Below are positions 1 to 11,789 of a stretch of DNA of 64,000 nucleotides, piece after piece. How positions within the stretch are numbered: position 1 is the first letter of the stretch; each line of letters starts with the position of its first letter. The notes under the pieces were generated by a model. That model was not told where the DNA came from, did no database searches, and saw only the letters and a program-made list of their open reading frames with translations. Origin of the DNA: Liolophura sinensis (Eukaryota > Mollusca > Polyplacophora > Chitonida > Chitonidae); the NCBI RefSeq assembly GCF_032854445.1, contig NC_088304.1, positions 24,131,704 to 24,195,703 on the forward strand, given 5' to 3'. The position numbers and the translations under genes were made by a program.

Positions 1-99
1 CCGTAACACTGAAGCACTTGCTCATTATTCACGTTACATTTGTACAGGGTATCACTGCGATACTTGTTCGGTACCCATGCTTCACTGCTCCATTACACA

Positions 100-930
100 T
101 GCAGTAGTCTTTTTTGCGGTTTCCTTTCCACTCATAAGTGCCACAACATGTGGTTAACGATTTCAGAGTTTTCTTCAGACTTGCCAAGTTCTCCTGCCAT
201 TTAAGTAGGAGAGTATAGTACCCCTGATCTATTGGACGTAAGAGCACCTAATACCCATATCCCAGGAGGAATAACTTGTGCACAACCTAAAAAGTGCACC
301 TTGTACCAATATGCCAAGGGAAATTTTTTTCATCGTAATGCGAACAAGCGAGGAAGACAAATCTAATCATAAAGAAGAGCAAAGGTATATGAAATAGTAA
401 CATTGTTATTGCATTATTTATCAAAACGTGGCCTGGTGGTTAGCGCGTGAATGCAGCGCAATGACCCATCAGTGATTCGTATACCAATAAGGACTTTCCG
501 GGTTAATCGTCGCATGGCTATTTCCCCAAACCACGTTTAACACAAACTACCGAAGAGCTAAAAAAAGGATACAAAGTGCGAAAATAGGACGGAATCATAC
601 AAAGAGAAGTCAACAGTTTTCAGTGATGTAGGTAAGGCGCAACGTATGTTATAGGCGACAGAGTGAAATCAATTTTCAAATCGTGTACCAGACCAGAATA
701 TAAGTTAACAAATCTATGACAAAATATGTATTTCCGCTGAGCTTTGATTGCAACTGTTCATATACCCAAAGTGGCGATCTAATTCTACACGATAAATTAG
801 AACCCCTAATCCCGGATTAAGCGGAATTAGACAGGATCACGAAGCAGAGCGCCAGATATTCTCAACGTTATGACGTTGGTTGAGATCGCCGCACAACACA
901 AAATATCTAACAAATGGTGCACAATAACGC
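100..930 (-). mobile_element. PLE 3' remnant
   Basis: 240-545 matches 43020-43330 closely, and 840-930 corresponds to the RT C-terminal stretch around the conserved CDDFNQR-type segment, both in the same orientation as the element at 42900-44420. Only decayed coding sequence and 3' non-coding sequence remain. The small open frames here are not genes. Confidence 0.6.
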
Positions 931-1239
931 TGGTAGCCGTAGTATAAGTGAAAATAATCTTTTAATAATGTTTTACATCATTGACATTCTCGTTGAATGA
1001 CGATCGTTAATGTGTGAAAGAAATGTAGGGACAAAAGAGGTCGTGTCACACAGGCACAGCGTCCGGGATGTTCCCGAACACGCGATAGGGCGAGTTAAGC
1101 CCCTCTGTTGGCTATATTTACACACAAAAAGTAACTGAAAGTTATGTAAACTCTTTATTCCACTTTTGAGACTATGGATATGGGACGGTAAGTCGTAACG
1201 TTGCAATGGTATAATACCAGGACAACGGAGTTTACAAGG

Positions 1240-1553
1240 TGTTAAGACCCAAACTGTCTGTATTATGAAGAGATGGCTTGTTCGAAGTACACGACACTTT
1301 AGCCGCCCAAAAAGTAACCAAAACCAGCAGATTTTATTTTACAACAATTTATTAGGTTTAACAAGAACAGATAACAAGTCTTATACAAACACTAAAGTAC
1401 TTAAGTTTAAGAAGAAAGGATAGTAATATCTATACAAATACTAAAGTACTTACATGTACAACGGTGTCAAGTCCAAACGGACACATATATAAATGCACAG
1501 AGGCAATATTCATAAGGGGGCAAATCCACAGTATAACTGAGTGTATGGTGAAA
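1240..1553 (-). repeat. 3' LTR fragment of the Gypsy element
   Basis: Matches 41490-41815 on the opposite strand, sharing TCCGTTTGGACTTGACACCG, the duplicated AAGTACTTTAGTATTTGTAT stretch and GAACAAGCCATCTCTT. The first ~130 bp of the LTR are missing where RNase H joins it. The likely end is ...TTAACA at 1240. Confidence 0.75.
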
Positions 1554-2417
1554 TACTTTCTGTAGAAAAACAAGTGGATTGTGATCAGTATTTACAATCA
1601 CAGGTTGTCTCGAAGCTGTTACATAAACTTCATAATTTTGCAGAGCTAAAATAACAGACAAGCATTCTTTTTCAACAGTTGAATAACTTCTCTGAAACTT
1701 GTTAAGTTTACGGGAAAAGAAACAAACTGGATAATCAACACCAAAATTGTCTTCCTGAATCAAAACATCCGGAAACAAATGTGAAAACTCATAAACAAGT
1801 TCAGACAGTTGCTGTTGCTGAATGGGTTCCAGATGTTGAAGTTTAGAATCAAGTTGTTTTAGGACATCTGAATTCTGAAACTTTAAAGAATTGAGCTTTG
1901 AGTCAACCAACTGTTCGCCAATATCATCTGTATTACAGCAACTCTGGTCAATGTCAGCAGCAACAACATTAACAGAATGTACAGCAGTGTTGTCAGTGGC
2001 ACTTCTATTTACATAGGGTTTCAGCATGTTAATATGACATAACTGACTTGATTTGCGCCGATCAGGTGTTTTAACAACATAGTTAAGCTCACTCAGCTTT
2101 TTGTCAACAACATATGGACCAAAATATCTGACATCAAAGCATTTACCAGGTACAGGTAACAACACTAAAACTTTCTGACCAAGTTGAAATGACCGAACAA
2201 CAGATTTCTCATCATATCTACGTTTCATATTCTTCTGAGTACATTCAAGATTGGCTTTAGCCAATTCACAAGCTCTGACAAGTTTAGCATGAAAATCAGA
2301 TACATATTCCAAACGATTTACATTACTTGTGTCATCATTGAGAAACTGTCCCTTGTAAATTAACAATGGTGCTCTAACAGTATGTCCAAATACTAAATCA
2401 AATGGACTGAAACCCAA
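1467..2417 (-). pseudogene. Gypsy integrase tail, RT start and RNase H joined by deletion
   Basis: 316 open codons. GFSPFDLVFGHTVRAPL and LCHINMLKPYV belong to the integrase C-terminus. LQHLEPIQQQQLSELVYEF with HLFPDV is the usual lead-in to RT. The frame then jumps to VCFFSRKLNKFQRSYSTVEK and VNTDHNPLVFL of RNase H, so nearly all of RT is deleted. The last ~25 codons read into LTR sequence. The apparent start is a TTG inside the integrase, not a real start. Confidence 0.8.
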
Positions 2418-2470
2418 TTATTCTTGTACTGACTCTCGAACAGCAACATAAGAAATGCAATACCTTCATC

Positions 2471-3511
2471 TCAGTCTTTCTCTGTGTCATAACAATAAGT
2501 CTTAATCATGTTCTTTAATGTTTGGTGAAATCTTTCAATTGCACCTTGACTTTCTGGGTGGTAGGCAGAAGACTTGTATTGTTTACTGAATAACTGGTAC
2601 ATAACTTGCTGAAAAATACCAGACATAAAGTTTGAACCTTGATCAGAATGTATGGATTTCGGTAAACCAAACAGAGTAAAAAACTTTATTAAAGCTTTGA
2701 CAAGAGACTTGGTGTTTATATTACTTAAAGGAACAGCCTCGGGAAATCTGGTTGCTGTACACATAATAGTTAACACATACTGATTCCCAGACTTCGTCTT
2801 AGGTAGAGGGCCTACACAGTCAATCAATATTTTGCTGAATGGCTTTTGAAAAGCTGATACAGGCTCTAATGGTGCCTTAGGAATAGTCTGATTAGGCTTA
2901 CCCATCACCTGGCATGTATGACATGATTTACAAAATTGGGTTACATCTCCCTTTAATCCTGGCCAAAAGAGGTGGTTCAGTATCCTGTAGTAGGTCTTGT
3001 TAACACCCAAGTGACCAGCTAATGGCATTTCATGTGCCATGCGTAAAATTTCAGTTTGGTATGCCTTAGGTACAACATTCTGATGTTTAACAGCCCAGTC
3101 ATCAGCAACAGATACATCAGGTGGTCTCCATTTACGCATAAGTATATCAGACTTGACATAATAACACACAGGTTTAGATGAAATAACACAATCATCGAGA
3201 GCACTGTCAAACAAACATGAAATTTCTGGGTCTTTATGCTGTTCAGTTACAAGCTGATGTTTAGAAACATGTGATATGTCACTAGTTGTACAATGGTCTG
3301 ATTCATCATTATTAATGCAGTCGCCTTGAGTAAACATTTGTGTAAGAAATGTATCTTGTAAGTCCGTTACTGTGTTTTTGCCGTTATCAGAAAGTTTGTC
3401 TGACATAGACCTCGTTACAGCACAAGAGGGATACAAATCTGGAATTTCTTTCTCAACAGGATCAACGGTTTGATTTAAACAAGGTTTATCAGTCACAGTA
3501 GGATTAACCAT
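2471..3511 (-). pseudogene. Gypsy integrase, core intact but frame ended early
   Basis: 346 open codons. A linker with CAVTRSMS is followed by the HHCC zinc-binding region (AGHLGVNKTYYRI...FWPGLK...CKSCHTCQ) at about residues 160-205. The DDE core follows, with D in LIDCVGPLP, D in IHSDQGSNF and E in SQGAIERFHQT, all three present. After KTYCYDTEKD the expected Trp codon is TGA, followed by a frameshift and a TAA before the frame resumes at 2417. Confidence 0.85.
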
Positions 3512-3553
3512 TACTTTGTCACCAGCAAGATCATTACCAAGTCGTAGATGAAT

Positions 3554-3886
3554 TCATTTAAAATTGAAAGTAGGCCTAATGATGACAGTAACAGGACCCG
3601 AAATAATATCTGATGACAAGTAAGCTTTGTGAAGAGGCACAGATTCAAATTCAGCAGAGCTTACACCTCTAATTAATACATTTGCTCCAGAATATGACTC
3701 ATCAGAAAATGGCAAAACACCTTGTAACAATAAAGACTGTTCGTCACATATGTATATAATTGTATGAGAAAATACGTTCAAAGTGTAGAGGCTTTGTGTA
3801 ATAAAAGGTAATGCATTCCTGTATAAACCAGGATTCTGCTGGTGAACTAAGCATCTTTGAGGTCTGGTCCCTTCGCATTGCTTCAA
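3554..3886 (-). pseudogene. Gypsy pol remnant downstream of the protease
   Basis: 110 open codons containing a GPVTVIIRPTF stretch. One in-frame TGA follows, after which the same frame continues through LGNDLAGDKV into the pre-integrase segment at 3511. This GPV...LGNDLAG pattern is typical of the segment after the protease in metazoan Gypsy elements. The catalytic protease triad itself is not visible. Confidence 0.7.
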
Positions 3887-3904
3887 TATGATTGTATGTT
3901 TAAC

Positions 3905-4090
3905 GTGATTGTATGTTTAAAGAATCGTAGTATAGAGAGTGGGGAAATCCCAAGTACTGTCCTTATACGGTATGTGTATTAGACCGTCTAGTTGTTCAGT
4001 GAGGCGTTTAGAGTTTTTAAGTATCTACATGCAGTTGACGCTTGGTTTTTCGCAATACTTGTTCCAAAATGACTCCCTCTGGTAGTGCTT
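3905..4090 (-). mobile_element. PLE RT fragment, minus orientation
   Basis: Matches 44230-44430, the part encoding the DFSTLYTTIP-type RT motif, with the motif decayed here. It sits back to back with a + strand PLE fragment that begins near 4110. Confidence 0.6.
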
Positions 4091-4109
4091 TCGTGACAGA
4101 TATCCTATG

Positions 4110-4625
4110 TTTTTGCCTGCAAAATGGCGTGGACATATCTCGCCTTGTAGCATGCGGTAGATCCTGCGTGTTTTGTGACGATTTCAATCAACGTTACAGG
4201 TCATTACAGCAAAAAATAATGTGTCAAGGTTATTTCATCAAACGCCTTCATTTCAAGTTTCTTAAGTTTTACAGTAAGTATAATTCTTTTGTAAGTAAAT
4301 ATGTACGGAGCGACCTGGTTGTCCGGTACTCTGCTTCATGATTGTGTCTAAATCCACTTGACCCCGGGGCTAGGGGAGGTATCTTCATCGTTTTGAATTA
4401 GATCACCCTTTCCAACATCATTGAAAACTGTTGCCAGCTTCCTTTTGCATGATTTCGTCCTATTTCCGGACCCTGTATACTTTTTTAGGTCTTTCATGGT
4501 TGGTGTTAAACGTCGTTTTGGGAATTGGCTCTGCGATTACTGACCTGTAACGTCCTTATTGATTGACGGCTGGTATACGAATGTCTGTTTCGATGTTAAC
4601 AATTTTTCAGTCATATGACGACAAG
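4110..4625 (+). mobile_element. PLE 3' end: RT C-terminus and 3' non-coding region
   Basis: An open frame (4042-4341) carries ISRLVACGRSCVFCDDFNQR and LKFLKFYSKYNSFVSKY, typical of the end of PLE reverse transcriptase. It is followed by the 3' region seen in many copies here (CGTTTTGGGAATTGG..., GACGGCTGGTATACGAATGT). The open frame crosses the junction with the inverted fragment and is not a gene of its own. Confidence 0.7.
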
Positions 4626-4699
4626 GACTCATTCAGTGTACGTACATAGTCTGTGTGTTCTTGCCTCCACTGAAGTTTCCTGGCAAAAAACCCCGACAT

Positions 4700-4960
4700 G
4701 ACACCCGTTTTAAGTAATTTTAGACAAGTAAAGTCTAGCAACTACATTTACTGCATTTTGTTACCTAATTCTACATAAACCATGTTGCTAGAGGGCGTGG
4801 AATTTCCCCCATGTTTATATATTTACATGAACAGGAGAAAACCCTAAGTGAGGCAAATTGACAAAAGGCAGTATTTCATCGGTTACGTGTAACCATTTGC
4901 CATATAATCACACTATTGTTGCTGCTTTTCTCTCTGTCCTATAAGCCTGTGATTTATTTG
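4700..4960 (+). repeat. Unnamed ~250-bp dispersed repeat, copy 1
   Basis: Consensus order: TTTTGAGTAATTCTAGACCAGTGACGTCTAATAAATTGCAATTAACATCACTG; CATGGTGCTAAGGGGCGTGTAATTTG; ATGCATTTACATGAACA; TTGACAAGAGGCCGTATTTC; CATTTGCCAGCTATCACACTG; then CTGGTTTTACTCTCTATGCTG. No coding potential or tRNA-like head was seen. Relatives are listed at their own positions. Confidence 0.55.
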
Positions 4961-5590
4961 GCCATGTTTAGCCGTTTTATTCATATATAAAAATCGTGGT
5001 AAGCTCATATCTTGCTATGGTAAACTTTGCATATGCAGAAATTATTCTCCTGAAAACGTGATTATTTTCTTTTTTTACGTTCTTTTTATTTCTTCCACGT
5101 GTAAATTATTACGGAACGATCAACTACATAACACACAGCCTTCTGGTATACAAGTCCAGTGTGGCGTTAATCCTCACTCATTCTTTCTCATGCAACTTTC
5201 TAAATAACAGCTTGAGTTGTCTCCCTTAGACCCTCCAGTGAGCTATAGATTACATGAGTACATTTATTTCCTTACCATTTATAACGTAAAATTTTCACTT
5301 TCACCTTCATCCTCAAAACTTTATATCCCCTAACGTTCACATATTGCCATACCTTACCATCGCGTGCAGCTTGCACCTTTTTCCACCACATACCAAAAAT
5401 CAACCTAGCATGATCATCATTTTTTGAGCTGTGCTTACTGGAAGTGAAATCACAGCATTTTGTTACCTTGGTAATGTCCAGGGGAGGAGGGGGGGGGGGG
5501 TAGTAAGACTGCGAGAAAGTTTTCAGTTCTATCCAAAATAGACAAAATTCTGACAAAATTTTGACTAGGTGAAAAGTAGCAATGCAAATA
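4960..5590. other. No gene seen
   Basis: AT-rich sequence with a poly-G run (5490-5502). The small open frames have no bias or similarity that supports coding. Confidence 0.5.
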
Positions 5591-5855
5591 TTTACAGTTA
5601 TTTATCTGATTGCTGTTTTACGCCGTACTCAAGAATATTTCATTTATACGACGGTGGCCTGCATTATGATGTGAGGAAACCGGGGCAGAACCCGGAGGAA
5701 ACCCACGACCATCCACAGGCTGGTAAGAGATCTTTCCATGTACGGCCGAAGAGGAAGCCATCATGAGCTGGACTTGAACGGCATTGGTAAGAGGGCCCTG
5801 GGTATTGCCCCTGTTGGCACGCTAACTACCTCGGCAACGGAGGCTGCGTTGTTTA
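5590..5855 (-). mobile_element. tRNA-derived SINE (family 1), near full length
   Basis: Read on the minus strand: a tRNA-like head, a body with the conserved CGTACGGCC/TTCCCACGT and CCATAATGCTGGCCGCCGTC-type segments, and a (TAAA)n tail after GGCGTAAAACACCAATCAAA. The two small open frames over it are SINE sequence. Confidence 0.7.
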
Positions 5856-5984
5856 CAGTGTACCAAGAAGCAAAAATGTCTGTGACAGTATTACCCAATC
5901 AGTGCCCCTTCTCTCGTCATTTCGTAGAAAATTGAGGACCTAATTTTCTAAATTCTGCATATGTAATCTGTAGTTAAGCTTATA

Positions 5985-6160
5985 CATGGACGGTTAGAAT
6001 AAAACCCCAAGTAGACAACTGGTCATAATATGTATATCAGTTGCGCTTTGATTGCAACTATTTATGCAACGTAGCGATTTCATTTAACGCGACGAATATA
6101 CTGCCCCCTACCCCGGGTTTCTGAACACTTTTTCCGTATTTCCTTATGCAACAAAATTAT
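5985..6160 (-). repeat. PLE 3' non-coding fragment
   Basis: Contains TTGCGCTTTGATTGCAACT and a following stretch ending in TACCCCGGG, as in the inverted sense at 700-830 and in 28560-28600. Confidence 0.4.
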
Positions 6161-6429
6161 ACTCATTGTAAAACTTAAGAAATGTAGATCCATTAAAATG
6201 ACTAAACCTGTGATTAAGCATTAGATCAGAAGCTTTACGATATGAATAAACCATGTTTTTCTTTCCTCTAGATTTTGTATGGCCTATGCATTTCAATCAA
6301 AATTCTGGTCAGGCGGCGGAGTTACCAAAGCCAATCATAGTAATTATTAGCCTGTAACAGACCCCATATCCCAAGACCTGTATACGGCATTTATAGGTAA
6401 GATAGTCTGGTCAACGGACTGGTTAATGT

Positions 6430-6800
6430 TCTCTTACTTACTTTATTTGATTGGTGTTTTACGCCATTCATACGAATATTACACCTATATGACGGCGGCC
6501 AACATTACGGTGGGAGGAAACATGACAGACCAAGGGAGAAACACACGACCGTCCACAGGTTGCTGAGAGACCTTCACATGTACGGCCGGAGAGGAAGCCA
6601 GCATGAGCACACCGAACGCATTGGTATGAGGCTCCTAGGTCAGTGCGCCGTGCTGGCACGCTAATAACCTTACCCACGGAAGCACCCAATGCTCTCTTAA
6701 TAAAAATAGATTTACACATTTGTTGCATATACACTTATAAGACGGCGGCCAACATTATGGTGGGAGGAAAGCTGGCAGAGGGACACAGACCCCCATTACA
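6430..6800 (-). mobile_element. SINE family 1 copy plus adjacent partial copy
   Basis: 6430-6690 is a near-complete copy from tail to tRNA head; 6729-6800 repeats the tail-side body (GACGGCGGCCAACATTATGG) in the same orientation. Confidence 0.65.
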
Positions 6801-7204
6801 ACTTCCGTTTTTCGGTAGGGACGATTGTAGTTCTGTGTATTTTAGGGTGTAAAGTCTTTTTTTGCTGCCAGCCTGCCGTTTTTGGTGTACAGGTGCATGC
6901 TTGGTATCAAAATGATGGAAATTGTCTAAGCTTTGGGCAGGTATGAGTTTTAATGGTAAAAGTTTGAAATTCTGGGCGAGAGGACACAAGGAGACAGGTG
7001 GTGATGAGGCTGCGAGTGACGTCCCCTTGGCGTTGCTAGGCACCCCTCCCAGCTGCCGGCATGGAAAGGTCCAGATTTTGACGGTCAACCTATGTCAAGA
7101 TTTTTACAGCTTCTTTCTCACAGGCTGGGCCAGGTATGCACCAAAGCTTATTTGCCTCGGAATGTTTGGGACTGAGCTACAGCGCTAAACGTTAACATTG
7201 TCGC

Positions 7205-7310
7205 TTATGGAAAACTAATGGGGGTCTGTGGCCAGAGCCCGGGGGAAATCCTCGACCATCCGGAATTACCTGTCAGATCTTCCCACTTACGGCTGGAGAT
7301 CAAGTAAGAA
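7205..7310 (-). mobile_element. SINE family 1 fragment
   Basis: Body piece containing AGCCCGGGGGAAATCC, ACCATCCG and TTCCCACTTACGGC. Confidence 0.5.
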
Positions 7311-7489
7311 TGCACACATTTGTTACCAAGATTGAAATAAGGATGCTTCTGTTTTATTCCATTTTAACCCTAGAGTCTGGAATAAACCATCGATCTTTGA
7401 CAAGCTACTGACGAACCTTTTATGTGTGACATACAGATGTTTACGCTGTGAGAGTTAAAGACTAGAAGTGTATGGGCTTCAACGAACAG

Positions 7490-7610
7490 TGGAACTAGCA
7501 ACCTTCGGATCGTCTTGGGTTTTGCCCGGTTTCCTGTTACTGTAATGCTGAACACCGCCGTATGAGATATTCTTGAGCACGGTGTAAAATTCCGGTCAAA
7601 TAAATTTAAA
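7490..7610 (+). mobile_element. SINE family 1 fragment
   Basis: Body-to-tail piece in the sense orientation: TTTTGCCCGGTTTCCTG, AACACCGCCGTATGAG, TATTCTTGAGCACGGTGTAAA, then AAATAAAT. Confidence 0.55.
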
Positions 7611-7774
7611 GTACACTTCCACTTTAAAGCGAAAACTTCCAGCGAAATTTAATGTAAAAACACACCACAGAAAGTTTGCACTTCATTTCCATGCAGGTAA
7701 ATGACCTAAAATATCTGCAATAATGTTATAGGACCAAAACATACATAATAAAACCGACGCAGAGACGACACTGG

Positions 7775-7990
7775 TATTGTTGGCAAATGGCCGCACGTAG
7801 CAATTCTCTTTGTTTACTTCAGTTAGGGTTTTATTCTAACTTACAAAACTAACTGTCTACATTACAGCAATTACACGGCCCTAGTAATATGGCTTAAGCA
7901 GAGTTAGGTAAAAAAAAAGTGCAGTCATATTTTAAAAATATAACAGATTTCACTGGTCTGTGTTTCCTCAAAATGCCCAGTTGCCATCAG
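7775..7990 (-). repeat. Unnamed ~250-bp repeat, inverted copy
   Basis: On the minus strand it matches 4700-4960, including the GTAAATGCATAA-type, CTCTGCTTAAGCC and GGTAAAAA stretches. Confidence 0.45.
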
Positions 7991-8593
7991 ATTTAATATA
8001 TAAATTTACTGACGAGTGATGATGTCATGTCGTGTTTGGGGATCTCGGAAGACCGAAAACTTTGAGGAATGGGATAATGACACTGAGCATACAGAGACTA
8101 TGAAGTTGCCCAGTTTTGTGGACAACGCATGCGCCACACCACTCACTGGTCGTACATCCTTGCCATGGTTAGCTAACCAAGGACAGTAATCTTTAATCTG
8201 AAAGAATGTCAACAAAATGAAACCTGATTTTGCAATATTCTTCTAATATTGATGTATTATTTTTCTTTTTAACATCGTGTGTTCCGTGCCCATTACATTA
8301 ATTTTAAGCAAATGTCGTTCGCATTGTTGAACAACACGCCAGAAAATATAAAACAAGTGATTGGCTAATATTATTATCTATGCACGATATGTGAGAAGAG
8401 TCAATATTTCCCAGTTAATTAACGCACATTAAAGCCAATTTGGCCAATACTCTGTTGTACCTTGGTATTTAATACTTATACATATGTGTTTTTCGCATGC
8501 ATCGCTCTAATTAACGTTCTTAAATGTAATACTTCTCAAGGTAATAATGAAACAAAACTGTTGATGCTGAAGAAACAAGGATTGATGGAGAGC

Positions 8594-10570
8594 TATAAAA
8601 GATGGTCAGGCACTCTTCACGACACAGTTCTTTCTGAGAGCGTGCTAACCTGCATTGATCACAGAGGTTCAAGTCTGATGAGTATTACAGTTACTTACAT
8701 AACCGACAGTTTAACTATCAACTCTCAGTATGACGTGACGCGAAAGAGCTACTGAAAACAGACCAGAGCCATGTCAAAATGTTCATGGCAGCATTATTCT
8801 TATTCATATTATCACAGCAATCAGTTCTACTGCAGAGTTTACTGCTGTGGTCGATCTCACGTTTTCCTGAAGGTTAAACTGTTTCATTTGCCCAAGATAC
8901 ATAAGCTTTTAAATTTAGCGTAGTGCAATTGTGTGGTTTTCCTGCTGTAGCCTGTACGTAAGAATGTCTTACAGCGACCTGCGGATGGTTATAGGTTTCT
9001 CACTGGGCTCTGCCCGATCTCTTCTCAACACAATCCATCTTATCAGCGAAATATTCTTCAGAGCAGCGTAAAACGCCAAAACGCTTCTGTATGTCTAAAG
9101 ATTTGCCAGAAAACGGCGAATGGTTGTGTGTTTCCCCCTGGCTCTGTCCTGTTTCCTTCCACTATAATGCTGGAAGCCGTTGTGTTAGTGAAATATTCTT
9201 CAGGGCAGGGTAAAATACCAATCATACAAATAAAGATATGATGTAGCCTGTCTTGAGGGTTGTAGCAACGTAAATTTATTTGAGCTTAGAACATAAACCA
9301 TTTTTATGACGCGCTTAGTTCAATATTTTGAGATTTAATTAACCCCACTCGTCGTGAGGCCCATAATTATAATTAGATTTACAAAAGCTGATGTTTCTGA
9401 TCAAAAGTCCTTTCGATCTCCTGTCCTATGTCCAATTCAGTTTTCCTGTGAAAGTCTTTTCAAGTTCGCCTCGGTAGATAATGTTTTCTTTCGCATATAT
9501 GCACAAAGCAATAACCATCACGTCATATTTGTATACCAGCCAAGTTTTTGGCCTCCGTCGGAACTTGCCGGCTGCATTTAAACTAACCTTCTTGCCTATT
9601 GCAGTTTTCTTAATACCATTTAGTAGCCGACCGTCCCACGGCCGATTAAGGCGCAGGGTAAACTGATGGTTTCTATCGAAGGTTCACCAGACGCTAACCA
9701 AAGAGCTGACGGATTAGAATCCAGAAATGTTCAAACGCCTCTTATTAATTGTCTGGTGCATGTTGGGATTTTAATAACATCAGCGCACATATTTGTTTTC
9801 AGAAATCAATCATGAGCAAGATTTTATTTGTCGCGGGACTGTTGGTCCTCTTTGTCAGCCAATCAATGGCGGCGGCAGAAGGAAGACGAGGCAGAGGGCC
9901 ACAACATCGAGAAAAGAAGTAAGCTGAGTCGGCTGTTGTAGGGGTAGAAATATTCTGTTGAAAGATAGGTATCATTGGTGAAAAATTATCTAAAAAGTGT
10001 TGACCACAGTTATTTATGGTTTCACGATTGCACTATGAATTTAAGCGTGGCTTACGCCAACTTGCCGATGATAAAACATAAGTCGTATGTCCATTCTATC
10101 TCCCCAATCGCAGCTTGAATGATGGATTTATGCTACACCCTTCCCATCTACATGCGGTGTTCAAACACAAGCCATAACTAGGAAAAAATTGTGGTTCAGT
10201 TACATAATAGCTGTATTGCACCCAGTTTTATAACTTAACCATGTTGCATCCATTTCTCTACCTTATATTTTTCTAGGTGCAGAATATTGAGGTAAACTCG
10301 GTTACTACCCTCAACCTGACGGCTATAAGAGCTACTCGGCTAAGTATTATTACCCGGTATATAACTACCCGTATTACCCCCATTACTATTACCCGGATGA
10401 AGGCTACGACTACTACAACTATCCTTACCAAAGAGGTTATGCAAAAATTTAGTTTTGACGGGACAAGAGTTGGATTTAACGGGAAAAGAGGTGGTTTCGA
10501 CGGAAGAAAAGGTGGATTTAGTGAGAAAAGAGGTGACTGGTGGTGATTGTAAGAAGTATTAATTTAATAA
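8594..10570 (+). pseudogene. Degenerate Tyr-rich preproprotein gene (class I)
   Basis: Clear homologue of the genes at 30815 and 37568 on the opposite strand. TATAAAAG is at 8594-8601 with the same downstream leader. The signal exon starts at 9812 (MSKILFVAGLLVLFVSQSMA) after an AG at 9801-9802. The last exon begins after TTTTTCTAG near 10275 and retains YYYPVYNYPYYPHYYYP and the RGG/GGF block; AATAAA is at 10565-10570. Lesions: the leader donor reads ATGAGT where the intact gene has GTGAGT (8678); a 5-nt deletion in the propeptide shifts the frame and the intron phase; a TGA replaces GGA at the fourth codon of the mature exon; TAG and TGA stops occur near 10450-10460. The last 31 codons before 10549 are open only in a shifted frame. 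Confidence 0.8.
8960..9235 (+). mobile_element. Two head-to-tail SINE family 1 body fragments
   Basis: 8965-9085 and 9110-9235 each run from CCTGCGGATGG/GGCGAATGG-like sequence to the tail-side GAAATATTCTTCAG...GTAAAA. They lie within the first intron of the class I pseudogene. Confidence 0.55.
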
Positions 10571-10579
10571 AAACATGTC

Positions 10580-11780
10580 CTGATGGTGATTGCGCATAAC
10601 TCAATCGCCTATACATAAGGAAGTGGATTGTAAAACCGTTCATATGCGGTTAACAATTTGTTTCTGACATGTCTGAAGTCGATGTCCAAATGTTTATTTC
10701 AAATAAAAACAATTTGAGCCTTCAAGCATGTTTATTGTCTTTGTCATTCTTGGTACAAGTTTAATGAGTTAGCGCTCAGTCGATGGTTCGCCTGCGGATT
10801 TTAGGACTGTCGTTTACATATCAGTGAAGCAGCGTGCGCTGTAAATATATCTACGCTGAGAACGACCAGGTACAAGGAGACGCTCTTCTTTTATTAAACC
10901 CCAACTTAATATAAAATTCGGAAAACTTTATATCCGATGCGAATTGGGAAATGGCGCCTGAATTGGCATTTGGGTTGATAACTTCGCATCGGTTATTCAC
11001 AAGACCAATTTATGTATTTATTTGATTGGTGTTTCACGCCATACTCAAGCATACTTCAATTACACGGAGACGAACAGCATTATGGTGGGAGGAAATCGGA
11101 GAGAGCCCGGGTGAAACCCACCAGCACCCGCAGGTTGATGGCAGACCTTCCCACGTACGACCGGAGAGGAAGCTAGAATGAGCTTGACTAACATACTGGG
11201 TATGTTAACACACGCGGTTACTCTTTCGTGGCTTTCATTTTAGATTCTGAATTGCTAACTGGAAGTCTTATCACGGACTACAGATTCATGTAACTCAACG
11301 AGCTCACAGAAAATATTAGACTAGACCTCGCTTGAGATTTTCTCCTGCGCCGCACCCGGTTTCTCTCAATATCGTCGTCATCACCATATATTTTAACTCG
11401 GACTAAACAATAGAACTAAAAACAACTATGTGCAATGACCAGATAATTCTTTATACCACAGCTGCAGATAGCCTAAAGATGTCTCCGAGGCGACTTGGCG
11501 AGCAACAGAGACCAGGATTGAAAAAAGGAAGGAATCCCTAATGGTTAGTTCATTTGCAAAATTCAGCTAACGCAACAAAACAACTGGTCAGTTATACTAT
11601 AAAGTAATTGATCTACAATAAACTACAACTAAGCAAATCTTTTTAACTGTCCACATTACCTTGATTTATGTACAGGCATGGACAAAATATTGGTTTGCAA
11701 CAACAGCGCGTGCTGACAAGTAAGAAGAGAAAAACACGTCCGTCCAGCTTGTCGATTCAACCGGTAGTGACACAAGGTTT
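10580..11780. other. No gene seen apart from the SINE at 11010-11190
   Basis: Downstream flank of the class I pseudogene; no TATA/signal-exon pair of the cluster type found. Confidence 0.5.
11010..11190 (-). mobile_element. SINE family 1, tRNA head truncated
   Basis: TTTATTTGATTGGTGTTTCACGCC to CGGAGAGGAAGC, ending before the tRNA-like head. Confidence 0.65.
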
Positions 11781-11789
11781 CTGTGCGGG

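Larger units (their letters stand above)
1240..3890 (-). mobile_element. Degenerate Ty3/Gypsy retrotransposon with integrase before RT/RNase H
   Basis: Read on the minus strand, the order is: region following the aspartic protease, integrase, integrase tail, start of RT, RNase H, LTR fragment. The placement of integrase ahead of RT matches the gmr1-like group of Ty3/Gypsy elements, described with a Ty1/copia-like pol order. The body of RT is missing (junction about 1745), and another deletion fuses RNase H to the middle of an LTR (junction about 1555). Frames are broken by stops and a frameshift, so it is inactive. No gag, no upstream LTR; its 5' side abuts a PLE fragment near 3900. Confidence 0.85.

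Noticed and set aside
4042-4341. 99-codon open frame on the + strand as an independent gene
   Set aside because: Its C-terminal two thirds are PLE reverse transcriptase and its start lies in an inverted PLE fragment.
8462-8755. 97-codon open frame with a hydrophobic start
   Set aside because: It overlaps the TATA box and non-coding leader of the class I pseudogene; the equivalent stretch in the intact copy is non-coding promoter sequence.
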